From Streptomyces sp. R41 (GTDB lineage: Bacteria; Actinomycetota; Actinomycetes; Streptomycetales; Streptomycetaceae): a stretch of DNA of 64,000 nt. The notes beneath the pieces are model-generated. The model was given only the letters and a program-made list of their open reading frames with translations. It ran no database searches and was not told where the DNA came from. Of this stretch, positions 25,726 to 35,039 are shown in pieces. The translations under genes were made by a program, and so were the position numbers. The stretch's first letter is position 1. The number at the start of each line of letters is the position of its first letter. Where the stretch lies: assembly GCF_041053055.1 (NCBI RefSeq), contig NZ_CP163443.1, positions 7,423,001-7,487,000 on the forward strand, written 5' to 3'.

Positions 25726-27560
25726 CGGCGGTCGTCCTTCCCGGGGTCGGTGTGGGTGGCCCACTCCAGGAGGCCGATGAACGCGCGGTTGAGGAGCGCG
25801 GAGTCCGCGGGACGCAGCGGGCGCTGGGCCATCAGCAGGGCCTGCCCGTAGAGGGACTCCGTGGCGGTGCCGATCAGCTCCGGGTCGCTGAGTGAACTGA
25901 TCCTTCGGATCAGCGGGTTGAGGTGGTTGAGCACCAGGCGCGCGCGTGGGGCGCTGCCGCGCAGCGAGCCGAGGATGCCCGCCCAGAGGTCGTCGGCCTG
26001 CTCCTCGGCCTCCGCGCGGGCCTGCTCGTGGCGGGCCGCCCGGTCGTCCAGGTGCAGCGCCGGGACCGACAGCGGGTGGAAGGCGCGCAGGGCCACATCG
26101 CAGCCCAGGGGGTCGAGTCTTGCCCGCGCGGCCGCCAGGAAGGCCGACAGGGCGAGCTCCTCGGCCGGGTCGACCGCGTCCAGGTGAGCCGTCACCGTGT
26201 CGGCGTCGAGCTCCGACACGGCCGTCCCCGGGCGTACGGACGGCAGTGCCTCGATCAGCTCGCTGTCGTACGTGTAGCCGCCGTTGATCACCCCGATGCC
26301 CTGTGCGGAGGCGATCGGCGCGACCTGCCGGTACTCCTCCACGGTCCGCGTGAAGTGCACTACGGGATGCCGCTGCGCGAACTCCTCCAGGGACAGCCGC
26401 CCGTCGGTCGTCTCGAAGGGCAGCCACGGCAGCATCGTGCGCAGCATCTCCTTGTCGTGCCGCGCAAGGGACTTCACGCCCAGGTAATGCACCGACAGGA
26501 AGGCGGCCAGCCGCTCCGGATCGCCCGCCGCGAGCCCGGTCAGCCAGGCCCGAATCCTCTCGCCCAGCGCCTCCCGTACGGCCGCGAGCGTCTCGTCCTC
26601 GTACAGCGACTCCCGCGACGCGGTGGGCCGCAGGCTGTCCGTGTCGAGGACACAGCGCACGAAGAACGCCCAGTCGGGCAGCAGCTGTTCGGCCCGCTCG
26701 GTGAGCAGCATGCCCTTCAGGTGCACGCGGTGGCCGGCGCGCTGGGCCGGGCTGACCGCGGACGGCAGGACGTACGCCACGCCCCGGATCCCGGCGAGCG
26801 GCACGTCCAGGTCGATCGACTCCAGCGGCGTGAAACCGAACAGGTCGTGGCAGTGCCGGGCCAGTGCCACCCTTCGGGTGGCGGGACTCGGATGGGGACG
26901 GTCCCAGGGCGCCGGAAGGTCCGCGATCACCTCGTCGCCGACACGCACGTCGTACGGCAGCAGCGACCCGAAGTCCCGCGCCAGCGACCGCACCCGCTCC
27001 TCACTCAGCCACTCGCCGGCCCCGGCGCGCGCCACCAGATGCACGGTGGTGCCCGGTTCGATGCGCGCCTCGTGCGGCAGCGTGCGCACGGTGTACGAAC
27101 CGTCGTCGGCCGCCGTCCACTCCACGGGCGCCGCGTCGGGCGTACGCGCGCTGCGGCTGACGACCCGGATGCGCTCGGCGACGACGAAACACGCCAGCAG
27201 ACCGATGCCGAACTGCCCGAGGAAGTCGGAACGCGCCGTCTCCAGACCGTCGTTCCGCTTGGAGCTGCGGCCGATGGTCGCGAGCAGGTTGTGCACGTCG
27301 GACTCGGTGAGCCCCACGCCGGAGTCCTCCACCCGCAGGGCGCCGCCCTCGGCGTACAGGCGCACGGTGGCCGGCGCGTCCGACTGTTCGGCGCGCCGCG
27401 CGGTGATCGCGTCCACGGCGTTCTGCAGCAGCTCGCGCAGATAGACCTTGGGACTGGAGTAGAGATGATGGGAGAGCAGGTCCACCAAACCGCGCAGGTC
27501 GACCTGGAACGTATGAGGTGACTGGGGTGCCTGTGATGGCTGTGAAGTCTGGGAGTCCAT
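25722..27560 (-). CDS. HSP90-family chaperone
   Basis: 612 residues from ATG 27560 (MDSQTSQPSQAPQSPHTFQV); the frame extends upstream but with Pro/Arg-rich composition. GHKL ATPase motifs: YLRELLQNAVDAITARR (N-box), VEDSGVGLTESDVHNLL (G1 box) and FLGQFGIGLLACF (G2 box), in the first 125 residues. Middle domain follows, with ASRESLYEDETLAAV. The C-terminus shortens into a helical end, without the MEEVD tail of eukaryotic HSP90. It is translationally coupled to the downstream 1012-residue TPR protein. Its sequence is divergent from ordinary htpG, so a dedicated rather than general chaperone role is likely. Confidence 0.9.
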   Translation of the reverse strand: MDSQTSQPSQAPQSPHTFQVDLRGLVDLLSHHLYSSPKVYLRELLQNAVDAITARRAEQSDAPATVRLYAEGGALRVEDSGVGLTESDVHNLLATIGRSSKRNDGLETARSDFLGQFGIGLLACFVVAERIRVVSRSARTPDAAPVEWTAADDGSYTVRTLPHEARIEPGTTVHLVARAGAGEWLSEERVRSLARDFGSLLPYDVRVGDEVIADLPAPWDRPHPSPATRRVALARHCHDLFGFTPLESIDLDVPLAGIRGVAYVLPSAVSPAQRAGHRVHLKGMLLTERAEQLLPDWAFFVRCVLDTDSLRPTASRESLYEDETLAAVREALGERIRAWLTGLAAGDPERLAAFLSVHYLGVKSLARHDKEMLRTMLPWLPFETTDGRLSLEEFAQRHPVVHFTRTVEEYRQVAPIASAQGIGVINGGYTYDSELIEALPSVRPGTAVSELDADTVTAHLDAVDPAEELALSAFLAAARARLDPLGCDVALRAFHPLSVPALHLDDRAARHEQARAEAEEQADDLWAGILGSLRGSAPRARLVLNHLNPLIRRISSLSDPELIGTATESLYGQALLMAQRPLRPADSALLNRAFIGLLEWATHTDPGKDDRR

Positions 27561-27727
27561 CGTCGCTGCGCCGGTGGGTGGGGGGACGGGCGACGGCGCG
27601 GGGTCGGGCGGTCCCGGCGAACGGTGACCGCGAAGAGGGCCGGAGCGGGCCATCCTAGGCCTGGAACGACCCGCCTGACCAGCGGATTTCCGGGACGTAT
27701 ACGGCATTGTCAGTCCTGTGGTGTGCA

Positions 27728-29941
27728 ATGGATCTCGTGCCCGTGCTCGAAGAACCACTGAAGAAGGTGCTCGGTCCCGCCACCGCGAAGGTGATGGCCG
27801 AGCACCTCGGCCTGCACACCGTCGGCGATCTGCTGCACCACTATCCGCGCAGATATGAGGAGCGCGGGCAGCTCACCCACCTCGCCGACCTGCCCATGGA
27901 CGAGCATGTGACGGTGGTCGCCCAGGTCGCCGACGCGCGCCTGCACACCTTCGCCTCGTCCAGGGCTCCCCGCGGCAAGGGTCAGCGCCTCGAAGTGACC
28001 ATCACGGACGGCAGCGGCCGCCTCCAGCTGGTCTTCTTCGGCAACGGCGTGCACAAGCCCCACAAGGACCTCCTGCCCGGCACGCGCGCGATGTTCTCGG
28101 GCAAGGTCTCCGTCTTCAACCACCGCCTCCAGCTGGCCCATCCGGCGTACGAGCTGCTGCGCGGCGACAGCGACGACGCCGCCGAGACCGTCGACTCCTG
28201 GGCGGGCGCGCTCATCCCGATCTACCCGGCCACCGCCAAGCTGGAGTCCTGGAAGATCGCCAAGTCCGTGCAGACGGTGCTGCCCAGCGCCCAGGAGGCC
28301 GTCGACCCCCTCCCGGACTCCCTCCGGGACGGCCGCGGCCTGGTCGCCCTCCCCGAAGCCCTCCTGAAGATCCACCGTCCGCACACCAAGGCGGACATCC
28401 ACGACGCCCGTGCCCGCCTGAAGTGGGACGAGGCCTTCGTCCTCCAGGTCGCCCTGGCCCGCCGCCGCCATGCCGACGCGCAACTCCCGGCCGTGGCCCG
28501 CAAACCCACGCCGGACGGCCTGCTCACCGCCTTCGACGCCAAGCTGCCCTTCACCCTCACCGAGGGCCAGCAGAAGGTCTCCAAGGAGATCTTCGACGAC
28601 CTCGCGACCGAGCATCCGATGCACCGGCTGCTCCAGGGCGAGGTCGGAAGCGGCAAGACGATGGTGGCCCTGCGCGCCATGCTCGCCGTCGTCGACGCCG
28701 GAGGCCAGGCCGCGATGCTCGCGCCCACCGAAGTGCTCGCCCAGCAGCACCACCGGTCGATCACGGAAATGATGGGGGAGTTGGCCGAGGGCGGCATGCT
28801 CGGCGGGGCCGAGCACTCCACCAAGGTCGTGCTGCTCACGGGCTCCATGGGCGCGGCGGCCCGGAGGCAGGCGCTGCTCGATCTGGTCACCGGCGAGGCC
28901 GGGATCGTCATCGGCACGCATGCGCTGATCGAGGACAAGGTGCAGTTCCACGACCTGGGCCTGGTCGTGGTCGACGAGCAGCACCGCTTCGGTGTCGAGC
29001 AGCGCGACGCCCTGCGCGGCAAGGGCAAGCAGCCCCCGCACCTCCTGGTCATGACCGCCACGCCCATTCCGCGCACGGTCGCGATGACCGTCTTCGGCGA
29101 CCTGGAGACCTCCGTCCTCGACCAGCTCCCCGCCGGCCGCTCGCCGATCGCCAGCCATGTCGTCCCGGCCGCGGACAAGCCCCACTTCCTCGCGCGCGCG
29201 TGGGAGCGCGTGCGTGAGGAAGTGGAGAACGGCCATCAGGCGTACGTGGTCTGCCCCCGTATCGGGGACGAGGAGGACGACCCCAAGAAGACCAAGAAGA
29301 AGTCCCCCGAGGACGAGGCGGAGAAGCGCCCGCCGCTCGCCGTCCTCGACGTCGCCGACCAGCTCACCAAGGGCCCCCTCCAGGGCCTCAAGGTCGAGGT
29401 CCTGCACGGCCGTATGCAGCCCGACGACAAGGACGCCGTCATGCGCCGTTTCGCCGCGGGCGAGACCGACGTCCTGGTCGCGACCACCGTCATCGAGGTC
29501 GGGGTGAATGTGCCGAATGCCACAGCGATGGTGATCATGGACGCCGACCGGTTCGGCGTCTCCCAGCTCCACCAGCTGCGCGGACGGGTCGGCCGAGGCT
29601 CGGCCGCCGGACTCTGCCTCCTGGTCAGCGAGATGCCCGAGGCCAGCGCGGCCCGCCAGCGGCTGAACGCGGTGGCGTCCACGCTCGACGGCTTCGAGCT
29701 CTCCCGAATCGACCTGGAACAGCGCCGCGAGGGCGACGTCCTCGGCCAGGCCCAGTCCGGCGTCCGCTCCTCGCTGCGCATGCTCGCCGTCATCGACGAC
29801 GAGGAGATCATCGCCGAGGCCCGCGAGGAGGCCGCTGCGGTGGTGGCCGCCGACCCGGAGCTCGAGCGGCTCCCGGGACTGCGCACGGCTCTCCAGGCCC
29901 TGCTCGACGAGGAGAGGGAGCAGTACCTGGACAAGGGGTGA
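27728..29941 (+). CDS. recG: ATP-dependent DNA helicase RecG
   Basis: 737 residues from ATG 27728; RBS weak. Rescues stalled replication forks and branch-migrates recombination intermediates. N-terminal wedge/OB domain (VTVVAQVADARL...RLEVTITDGSGRLQLVFFGN), Walker A EVGSGKTMVAL, motif II VVDEQHRFG (DEQH), motif III MTATPIPRTVAM, motif V ATTVIEVGVNVPNATAMVI and motif VI QLRGRVGRG. Full-length for the family. The short following gap leads to rsmD. Confidence 0.96.
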   Translation: MDLVPVLEEPLKKVLGPATAKVMAEHLGLHTVGDLLHHYPRRYEERGQLTHLADLPMDEHVTVVAQVADARLHTFASSRAPRGKGQRLEVTITDGSGRLQLVFFGNGVHKPHKDLLPGTRAMFSGKVSVFNHRLQLAHPAYELLRGDSDDAAETVDSWAGALIPIYPATAKLESWKIAKSVQTVLPSAQEAVDPLPDSLRDGRGLVALPEALLKIHRPHTKADIHDARARLKWDEAFVLQVALARRRHADAQLPAVARKPTPDGLLTAFDAKLPFTLTEGQQKVSKEIFDDLATEHPMHRLLQGEVGSGKTMVALRAMLAVVDAGGQAAMLAPTEVLAQQHHRSITEMMGELAEGGMLGGAEHSTKVVLLTGSMGAAARRQALLDLVTGEAGIVIGTHALIEDKVQFHDLGLVVVDEQHRFGVEQRDALRGKGKQPPHLLVMTATPIPRTVAMTVFGDLETSVLDQLPAGRSPIASHVVPAADKPHFLARAWERVREEVENGHQAYVVCPRIGDEEDDPKKTKKKSPEDEAEKRPPLAVLDVADQLTKGPLQGLKVEVLHGRMQPDDKDAVMRRFAAGETDVLVATTVIEVGVNVPNATAMVIMDADRFGVSQLHQLRGRVGRGSAAGLCLLVSEMPEASAARQRLNAVASTLDGFELSRIDLEQRREGDVLGQAQSGVRSSLRMLAVIDDEEIIAEAREEAAAVVAADPELERLPGLRTALQALLDEEREQYLDKG

Positions 29942-30145
29942 TGCCAGCGCCCCGAGGTGATGACATGCGCTCCTGAAGATGATGACAGCGCTCCTGAAAA
30001 GGGGCGCGGGTCCGTATCGACATACGGCTCCGCCGCGCGGGCGCGAGCCACCGGATCGAACCCACGGTCGCCCCCGACGCGCAGCACCCCCCACTCCCGC
30101 CTGCCAGACTGGATCCGTAATCATCCGCTCGAACAAGGACCCGAG

Positions 30146-30733
30146 ATGACCCGCGTGATCGCCGGCGCAGCCGGCGGACGCCGCCTAGCCGTCCCGCCGG
30201 GCACCGGCACCCGGCCCACCTCCGACCGGGCGCGCGAGGGCCTCTTCTCCACCTGGCAGTCCCTGCTCGGCGGCCCGCTGGAGGGGGAGCGCGTGCTCGA
30301 CCTGTACGCCGGTTCCGGCGCCGTCGGCCTGGAGGCGCTCAGCCGTGGAGCCGGACACACCCTGCTCGTCGAGGCCGACGCCCGCGCGGCCAAGGTCATC
30401 CGCGAGAACGTGAAGTCGCTGGGCCTTCCGGGCGCCGAGGTCAGGTCGGGCAAAGCGGAGCAGATCATCCAGCAACCGGCGCCGGCAGACCCGTACGACC
30501 TGGTCTTCCTGGACCCGCCCTACGCCGTCTCGGACGACGATCTTCGCGAGATTCTGCTCACACTCCGGGCGCAGGGCTGGCTAGCGGCCGAAGCCCTCGT
30601 CACCGTGGAGCGCAGCACCAGAGGCGGCGAATTCGGGTGGCCGGACGGCTTTGCAGCGCTCCGGGCCCGTCGTTACGGCGAGGGCACGTTTTGGTACGGT
30701 CGCGCCGCCTCTACGTGCGAAGACGCACGATGA
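30146..30733 (+). CDS. rsmD: 16S rRNA (guanine966-N2)-methyltransferase RsmD
   Basis: 195 residues from ATG 30146 with AAGGA upstream; the frame from 29957 lacks conserved residues. N-terminus [19 protein letters not shown] and [13 protein letters not shown] are typical. SAM site [16 protein letters not shown] and catalytic [10 protein letters not shown] (NPPY-type). Methylates G966 of 16S rRNA during 30S assembly. Its stop overlaps the nominal first ATG of coaD; the pair recG-rsmD-coaD is a common actinobacterial order. Confidence 0.93.
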   Translation: MTRVIAGAAGGRRLAVPPGTGTRPTSDRAREGLFSTWQSLLGGPLEGERVLDLYAGSGAVGLEALSRGAGHTLLVEADARAAKVIRENVKSLGLPGAEVRSGKAEQIIQQPAPADPYDLVFLDPPYAVSDDDLREILLTLRAQGWLAAEALVTVERSTRGGEFGWPDGFAALRARRYGEGTFWYGRAASTCEDAR

Positions 30734-30759
30734 CCGGACCGGAGAGCGAGGGACCACAG

Positions 30760-31239
30760 TTGCGCCGCGCCGTCTGTCCGGGGTCATTCGACCCCATCAC
30801 CAATGGACACCTCGACATCATCGCCCGCGCCTCCAGGCTCTACGACGTCGTGCACGTCGTGGTGATGATCAATCAGGCGAAGAAGGGCCTGTTCACCGTC
30901 GACGAGCGGATCGAGCTGATCCGCGAGGTCACCGCCGAATTCGGCAATGTCCAGGTCGAGGCCTACCACGGCCTGCTCGTCGACTTCTGCAAGCAGCGCG
31001 ACATCCCCGCCATCGTGAAGGGCCTGCGCGCGGTCAGCGACTTCGACTACGAACTCCAGATGGCCCAGATGAACAACGGCCTCTCGGGCGTCGAAACGCT
31101 GTTCATCCCGACCAGCCCCACCTACAGCTTCCTCTCCTCCTCGCTGGTCAAGGAGGTCGCGACCTGGGGCGGAGACATCTCCCACCTGGTGCCGCCGGTG
31201 GTCCTCGAGGCGCTCAAGGAGCGGCTCGGCAAGGGCTGA
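30760..31239 (+). CDS. coaD: phosphopantetheine adenylyltransferase
   Basis: 159 residues from TTG 30760, preceded by GCGAGGGA (30746-30753, spacer 6). An in-frame ATG at 30730 would add ten residues, overlap the rsmD stop and lie outside the family core. The chosen start gives the usual length and begins [20 protein letters not shown], with the nucleotide-transfer HxGH motif TNGH. Catalyses 4'-phosphopantetheine + ATP to dephospho-CoA. Also visible: [32 protein letters not shown]. Confidence 0.85.
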   Translation: MRRAVCPGSFDPITNGHLDIIARASRLYDVVHVVVMINQAKKGLFTVDERIELIREVTAEFGNVQVEAYHGLLVDFCKQRDIPAIVKGLRAVSDFDYELQMAQMNNGLSGVETLFIPTSPTYSFLSSSLVKEVATWGGDISHLVPPVVLEALKERLGKG

Positions 31240-31338
31240 GCTCCTGACAGTCCGTCACCCGGTGTCGGGCGGGGCAGGAGTGGTCGTACAGTCGACCCGT
31301 CCGTCTCCATCACAGCTGTAGAGAGTGGCGAGCACACG

Positions 31339-32409
31339 GTGGACGTGCAGAAGAAGCTCGATGAGATCGTCGCGGCGGTCGGCAGCGCCCGTTCCATGCC
31401 CATGTCGGCCTCGTGCGTGGTCAACCGCTCCGAGCTGCTCTCGATGCTCGAAGAGGTGCGCCAGGCCCTGCCCGGCTCCCTCGCCCAGGCCGAGGAACTG
31501 ATCGGCGGCCGTGAGGAAATGGTCGAGCAGGCCCGTCAGGAGGCCGAGCGGATCATCCAGTCCGCGCACGCCGAGCGCGGCTCCCTGATCTCCGACACCG
31601 AGGTCGCCCGCCGCTCCCAGAACGAGGCGGACCGCATCCTCGCCGAGGCCCGCAAGGAGGCCGAGGAGATCATCGCCGAGGCCGACGACTACGTCGACTC
31701 CAAGCTCGCCAACTTCGAGGTCGTCCTCACCAAGACGCTCGGCTCCGTGGGCCGCGGCCGCGAGAAGCTCCTCGGCACCGGTCCCGGCGTCGACGAGCAG
31801 GGCTACGAGGACGAGGACGCCCCCGAGCGCAGCCACGACCCGGAGACCCTGCGCCGCAACGCCGACGAGTACGTCGACGTGAAGCTCGGCGCCTTCGAGG
31901 CCGTCCTGGCCAAGACCCTGGAGGCCGTCGGGCGCGGTCGGCAGAAGCTGCACGGCCGGATCGCCAGCGACGACCTGGGCCTGCTCACGGACGACGGGAC
32001 GACCGTCCAGCACACCAGCGACGCCGACTACCTGGCCGGCCTCGTCGAGCTCTCCGAAGCCCCCGAGCAGCCCGTCCAGACGCCCGAGGTACCGGCTCAG
32101 CCGTCCTACGGGCAGCAGGACGCCTACGCGTACCAGCAGCAGGCCGATCCGTACGGTTATCAGCAGCAGTACGCCCAGCAGGACGCGTACGGCTACCAGC
32201 AGGCCGACCCGTACGCCGCCTACCCGCAGCAGCAGGGCTACGACCAGCAGCAGGCGTACGACCAGAGCCAGCAGCAGGCCTACGCCCAGCCGCAGGCCCA
32301 CGCGCCGGACTCGCAGGGGCACGCCCTGGACGAGACCAGCCTGTTCGACACCGGCATGATCAGCGCGGAGCAGCTGCGGGCGTACGAGCAGGGGCGCGGC
32401 GGCCACTGA
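31339..32409 (+). CDS. DivIVA-like coiled-coil cell-division protein
   Basis: 356 residues from GTG 31339. N-terminal part with VVNRSELLSMLEEVRQALP, then long coiled-coil helices (about 55-140) rich in Glu, Ala and Arg, with a repeated block (DDYVDSKLANFEVVLTKTLG and DEYVDVKLGAFEAVLAKTLE). The tail (about 255-330) is a Gln/Tyr-rich low-complexity segment, YGQQDAYAYQQQADPYGYQQ. Annotated as cell division initiation protein or ATP synthase subunit B-like in Streptomyces. The two similar KL-F-VLTKTLG blocks look like an internal duplication. Role in septation is inferred. Confidence 0.8.
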   Translation: MDVQKKLDEIVAAVGSARSMPMSASCVVNRSELLSMLEEVRQALPGSLAQAEELIGGREEMVEQARQEAERIIQSAHAERGSLISDTEVARRSQNEADRILAEARKEAEEIIAEADDYVDSKLANFEVVLTKTLGSVGRGREKLLGTGPGVDEQGYEDEDAPERSHDPETLRRNADEYVDVKLGAFEAVLAKTLEAVGRGRQKLHGRIASDDLGLLTDDGTTVQHTSDADYLAGLVELSEAPEQPVQTPEVPAQPSYGQQDAYAYQQQADPYGYQQQYAQQDAYGYQQADPYAAYPQQQGYDQQQAYDQSQQQAYAQPQAHAPDSQGHALDETSLFDTGMISAEQLRAYEQGRGGH

Positions 32410-32420
32410 GCGCGGGGCTC

Positions 32421-32466
32421 GGCGGGCACGGAGTACGGGGCGCGGCGGGCACGGAGTACGGGGCGC
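32421..32466 (+). repeat. 23-bp tandem repeat, two copies
   Basis: GGCGGGCACGGAGTACGGGG and three more bases recur exactly at 32421-32443 and 32444-32466, in the spacer after the coiled-coil gene. Recent tandem duplication; no function recognised. The rest of 32410-32645 holds the promoter of the next operon. Confidence 0.9.
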
Positions 32467-32645
32467 GGCCGGGCTCCGGGCAGGGGGCGCACGCCGGTGC
32501 ACGGGACCGGGAGCGCGCACCGGATTGGGCCGAGAGCGAAAGGTCCAGTATCCTGGCTCTTCGGTCGCGCGTACGTCCGCGATCAACGCTGCCCACGGAA
32601 CACAAGGGGCCGCGTCCCCTTGAGCTTCGAAGATCGAAAGCAGGA

Positions 32646-33290
32646 ATGGCTCTGAACACCCGCCTCGACCACCGCAACCCTCTCGTGTTCGACACACACG
32701 AGCTGGGGCGGCGTCCTGGCGCGCTGCAGCGCTTGACCCGCAGGATCGACGCTCCCAAGGATCTCGGGATCCAGGGAGTCATCGGAGTGCCGGAAGGCGC
32801 CCCGGTGGAGCTTGAACTCCGCCTCGAGTCGGTCATGGAAGGTGTGCTCGTCACAGGCACCGCCCGTGCACAGGCCGAGGGGGAGTGCGTAAGGTGTCTG
32901 GAGCCGCTCGAGCAGGAGCTCGAAGCGGACTTCCAGGAGATGTTCTCGTACCCTGACGCCGATGACCGGGGCCGCCCCAAAGCGGAACCGGCCGACGACG
33001 CCGAGGAAGACGAGGACAGGCTCTTCATCGAGGACGGCTTGTTCGACCTCGAATCCGTGCTGCGTGATGCGGTGGTGCTCGCACTGCCGATGCAGCCGGT
33101 GTGCCAGGACGACTGCCCCGGCCTGTGCTCCGAGTGCGGAGCCCGGCTGGCGGACGACCCGGACCACCACCATGACGCCGTCGACATCCGTTGGGCGGCA
33201 CTGCAGGGACTCGCCGGTTCACTCGAAGATGGCGAGAAGGACGAGATGAGCGGCGCCGAAGCGGGCGTCGACGAGAAGCAGGAGAAGTAG
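32646..33290 (+). CDS. DUF177 (YceD-family) protein
   Basis: 214 residues from ATG 32646. N-terminus [20 protein letters not shown], then [47 protein letters not shown] and a conserved zinc-like CxxxC arrangement [15 protein letters not shown]. The family lies immediately before rpmF across bacteria; in plants and bacteria it is linked to 23S rRNA or ribosome assembly. Followed by rpmF two bases later, so they are one operon. Confidence 0.92.
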   Translation: MALNTRLDHRNPLVFDTHELGRRPGALQRLTRRIDAPKDLGIQGVIGVPEGAPVELELRLESVMEGVLVTGTARAQAEGECVRCLEPLEQELEADFQEMFSYPDADDRGRPKAEPADDAEEDEDRLFIEDGLFDLESVLRDAVVLALPMQPVCQDDCPGLCSECGARLADDPDHHHDAVDIRWAALQGLAGSLEDGEKDEMSGAEAGVDEKQEK

Positions 33291-33292
33291 CC

Positions 33293-33466
33293 GTGGCTGT
33301 TCCGAAGCGGAAGATGTCGCGCAGCAACACGCGCCACCGCCGGTCGCAGTGGAAGGCTGCGGTCCCCACCCTGGTTGCGTGCGAGCGCTGCCACGAGCCC
33401 AAGCAGCAGCACATTGCCTGCCCCGCTTGCGGCACCTACAACAAGCGCCAGGTCCTCGAGGTCTGA
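33293..33466 (+). CDS. rpmF: 50S ribosomal protein L32
   Basis: 57 residues from GTG 33293 ([20 protein letters not shown]). Zinc-ribbon with CERC and CPAC; C-terminus YNKRQVLEV. Usual length. A few codons separate it from DUF177 and 19 bases from rnc, the standard DUF177-rpmF-rnc order. Confidence 0.96.
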   Translation: MAVPKRKMSRSNTRHRRSQWKAAVPTLVACERCHEPKQQHIACPACGTYNKRQVLEV

Positions 33467-33485
33467 GCGGCTGGTGAGAGGTCTG

Positions 33486-34343
33486 ATGTCTGACGCCAAG
33501 GCGGACTCAAACGCCAAGAAAAAGGCGGACAACACAGCCTCGTCCCACACGCTTCTGGAAGGGCGGCTCGGCTACAAGCTCGAGTCCGCCCTTCTGGTGC
33601 GTGCGCTGACCCACCGTTCCTACGCGTACGAGAACGGCGGTCTGCCGACCAATGAGCGCCTGGAGTTCCTCGGGGACTCCGTGCTCGGCCTCGTGGTCAC
33701 GGACACGCTGTACCGCACCCACCCCGACCTGCCCGAAGGCCAGCTGGCCAAGTTGCGGGCCGCGGTGGTCAACTCGCGTGCGCTGGCGGAGGTGGGCCGC
33801 GGCCTCGAACTCGGCTCCTTCATCCGGCTCGGCCGGGGCGAAGAAGGCACGGGAGGCCGGGACAAGGCATCCATCCTCGCCGACACCCTTGAAGCGGTGA
33901 TCGGCGCGGTCTATCTCGACCAGGGTCTGGACGCGGCGGGCGAGCTCGTCCACCGGCTCTTCGACCCGCTGATCGAGAAGTCCTCGAATCTGGGCGCGGG
34001 CCTGGACTGGAAGACCAGTCTCCAGGAGCTCACCGCGACCGAGGGGCTCGGCGTGCCCGAGTACCTGGTCTCGGAGACCGGCCCGGACCACGAGAAGACC
34101 TTTACTGCTGCCGCCCGCGTCGGAGGCGTCTCGTACGGCACCGGCACCGGCCGCAGCAAGAAGGAGGCGGAGCAGCAGGCCGCGGAGTCCGCGTGGCGTG
34201 CGATCCGTTCCGCCGCGGACGAACGCGCGAAGACGGCCAGGGCCGCCGAGAAGGCGGCTCAGGCCGCTGAGAAGGCGGCTCAGGCCGCCGAGGGATCCGC
34301 CGACACCCCCTCGGCCCCGACGAGCGACCCGGCCACGGCCTGA
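33486..34343 (+). CDS. rnc: ribonuclease III
   Basis: 285 residues from ATG 33486, RBS GAGAGG upstream. Dimeric endonuclease for double-stranded RNA, processing rRNA precursors; in Streptomyces this gene (absB in S. coelicolor) also controls antibiotic production. Signature [16 protein letters not shown] (about 60-75), second acidic cluster [20 protein letters not shown], then a dsRBD ([16 protein letters not shown] ... [14 protein letters not shown]). The C-terminal tail is Ala/Lys-rich repeats ([17 protein letters not shown]), unlike the compact family end. Confidence 0.95.
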   Translation: MSDAKADSNAKKKADNTASSHTLLEGRLGYKLESALLVRALTHRSYAYENGGLPTNERLEFLGDSVLGLVVTDTLYRTHPDLPEGQLAKLRAAVVNSRALAEVGRGLELGSFIRLGRGEEGTGGRDKASILADTLEAVIGAVYLDQGLDAAGELVHRLFDPLIEKSSNLGAGLDWKTSLQELTATEGLGVPEYLVSETGPDHEKTFTAAARVGGVSYGTGTGRSKKEAEQQAAESAWRAIRSAADERAKTARAAEKAAQAAEKAAQAAEGSADTPSAPTSDPATA

Positions 34344-34373
34344 TTCCTTCACAACTGAAGTAGCGAAGTACCG

Positions 34374-34409
34374 AGCCCCGCCGCAGCGCAACCGCGCTGC
34401 GGCGGGGCT
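34374..34409 (+). terminator. terminator after rnc
   Basis: Perfect 16-bp stem AGCCCCGCCGCAGCGC/GCGCTGCGGCGGGGCT with AACC loop. It separates rnc from mutM, which are normally close, and marks the left edge of a decayed insertion. Confidence 0.85.
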
Positions 34410-34695
34410 CGTGCATGGACACGAGGCTCGTCCGGGCGAAGGGACGGGAACCGGCTGGAGGACGCCGTCATCGGCGGGCACAGCCTCCAGATCGGCGAGG
34501 TCCGCGGGTGATGTCACCGTCGTCACCGGGAGCCCGGGGGCTCCTCCAGGGAACCCGGCCTCATCCGGGTCAGGGACGCCGATCCCCTCGCGGGTCGCGG
34601 CGGCCTACGCCCACGCGATCGACGTGCTGGTCCAACTGCGGCTGAGGCAGAGCGAGTTGGACGAGGTCATACGGCTGAGCGGTCAGGGGTAGTCG

Positions 34696-34984
34696 GGCCT
34701 GCAACACGGCGGGATTGTGGATGCGCTCGTCCCACACGGCTACGTGGACCGGGCAGTACGGTTCCTCACGGAGCAGGCCGGGAGTCGTACCGGGCCTCCC
34801 AGCTCGCGGAGCTGCTCAACGCGCACGGCAGCGCGGAGGAGCTGCCTGAGCTGATCGACAGGGGGGCCATGGGCGTCGCCCGGCGGCTGCACCGCCTGCT
34901 CAGGAACAGGGGAAGGAAGCCGAGGCCCGCGCCCTCATGACCCACGGCCTCACCCCCGAAGGCCGCCCGGCCGGCCCCTGTTGA
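34696..34984 (+). pseudogene. decayed repeat-protein gene between rnc and mutM
   Basis: Three fragments in different frames read as one protein: GLQHGGIVDALVPHGYVDRA, then SYRASQLAELLNAHGSAEEL and RGAMGVARRLHRLL, then [20 protein letters not shown] before a TGA. Phrases of this kind occur in Streptomyces proteins made of LAELL-type helical repeats, so this is probably a relic of one. The stretch 34410-34695 before it contains no intact gene, although the reading SRVAAAYAHAIDVLVQLRLR (ending at 34692) looks like a further fragment. Confidence 0.55.
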
Positions 34985-35039
34985 GCGCGAGGTACCCTGC
35001 GGGCATCGCCCCGTGTCCCGCCCCCTCCGGAGGAGTCCC

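Noticed and set aside
25726..26427. N-terminal extension of the TPR protein inside the HSP90 gene
   Set aside because: Lies antiparallel in frame to HSP90 codons and is Pro/Arg/Gly-rich; the ATGA overlap gives a better start.
27561..27758. N-terminal extension of HSP90
   Set aside because: Pro/Arg-rich, runs over the recG promoter and is not part of the GHKL domain.
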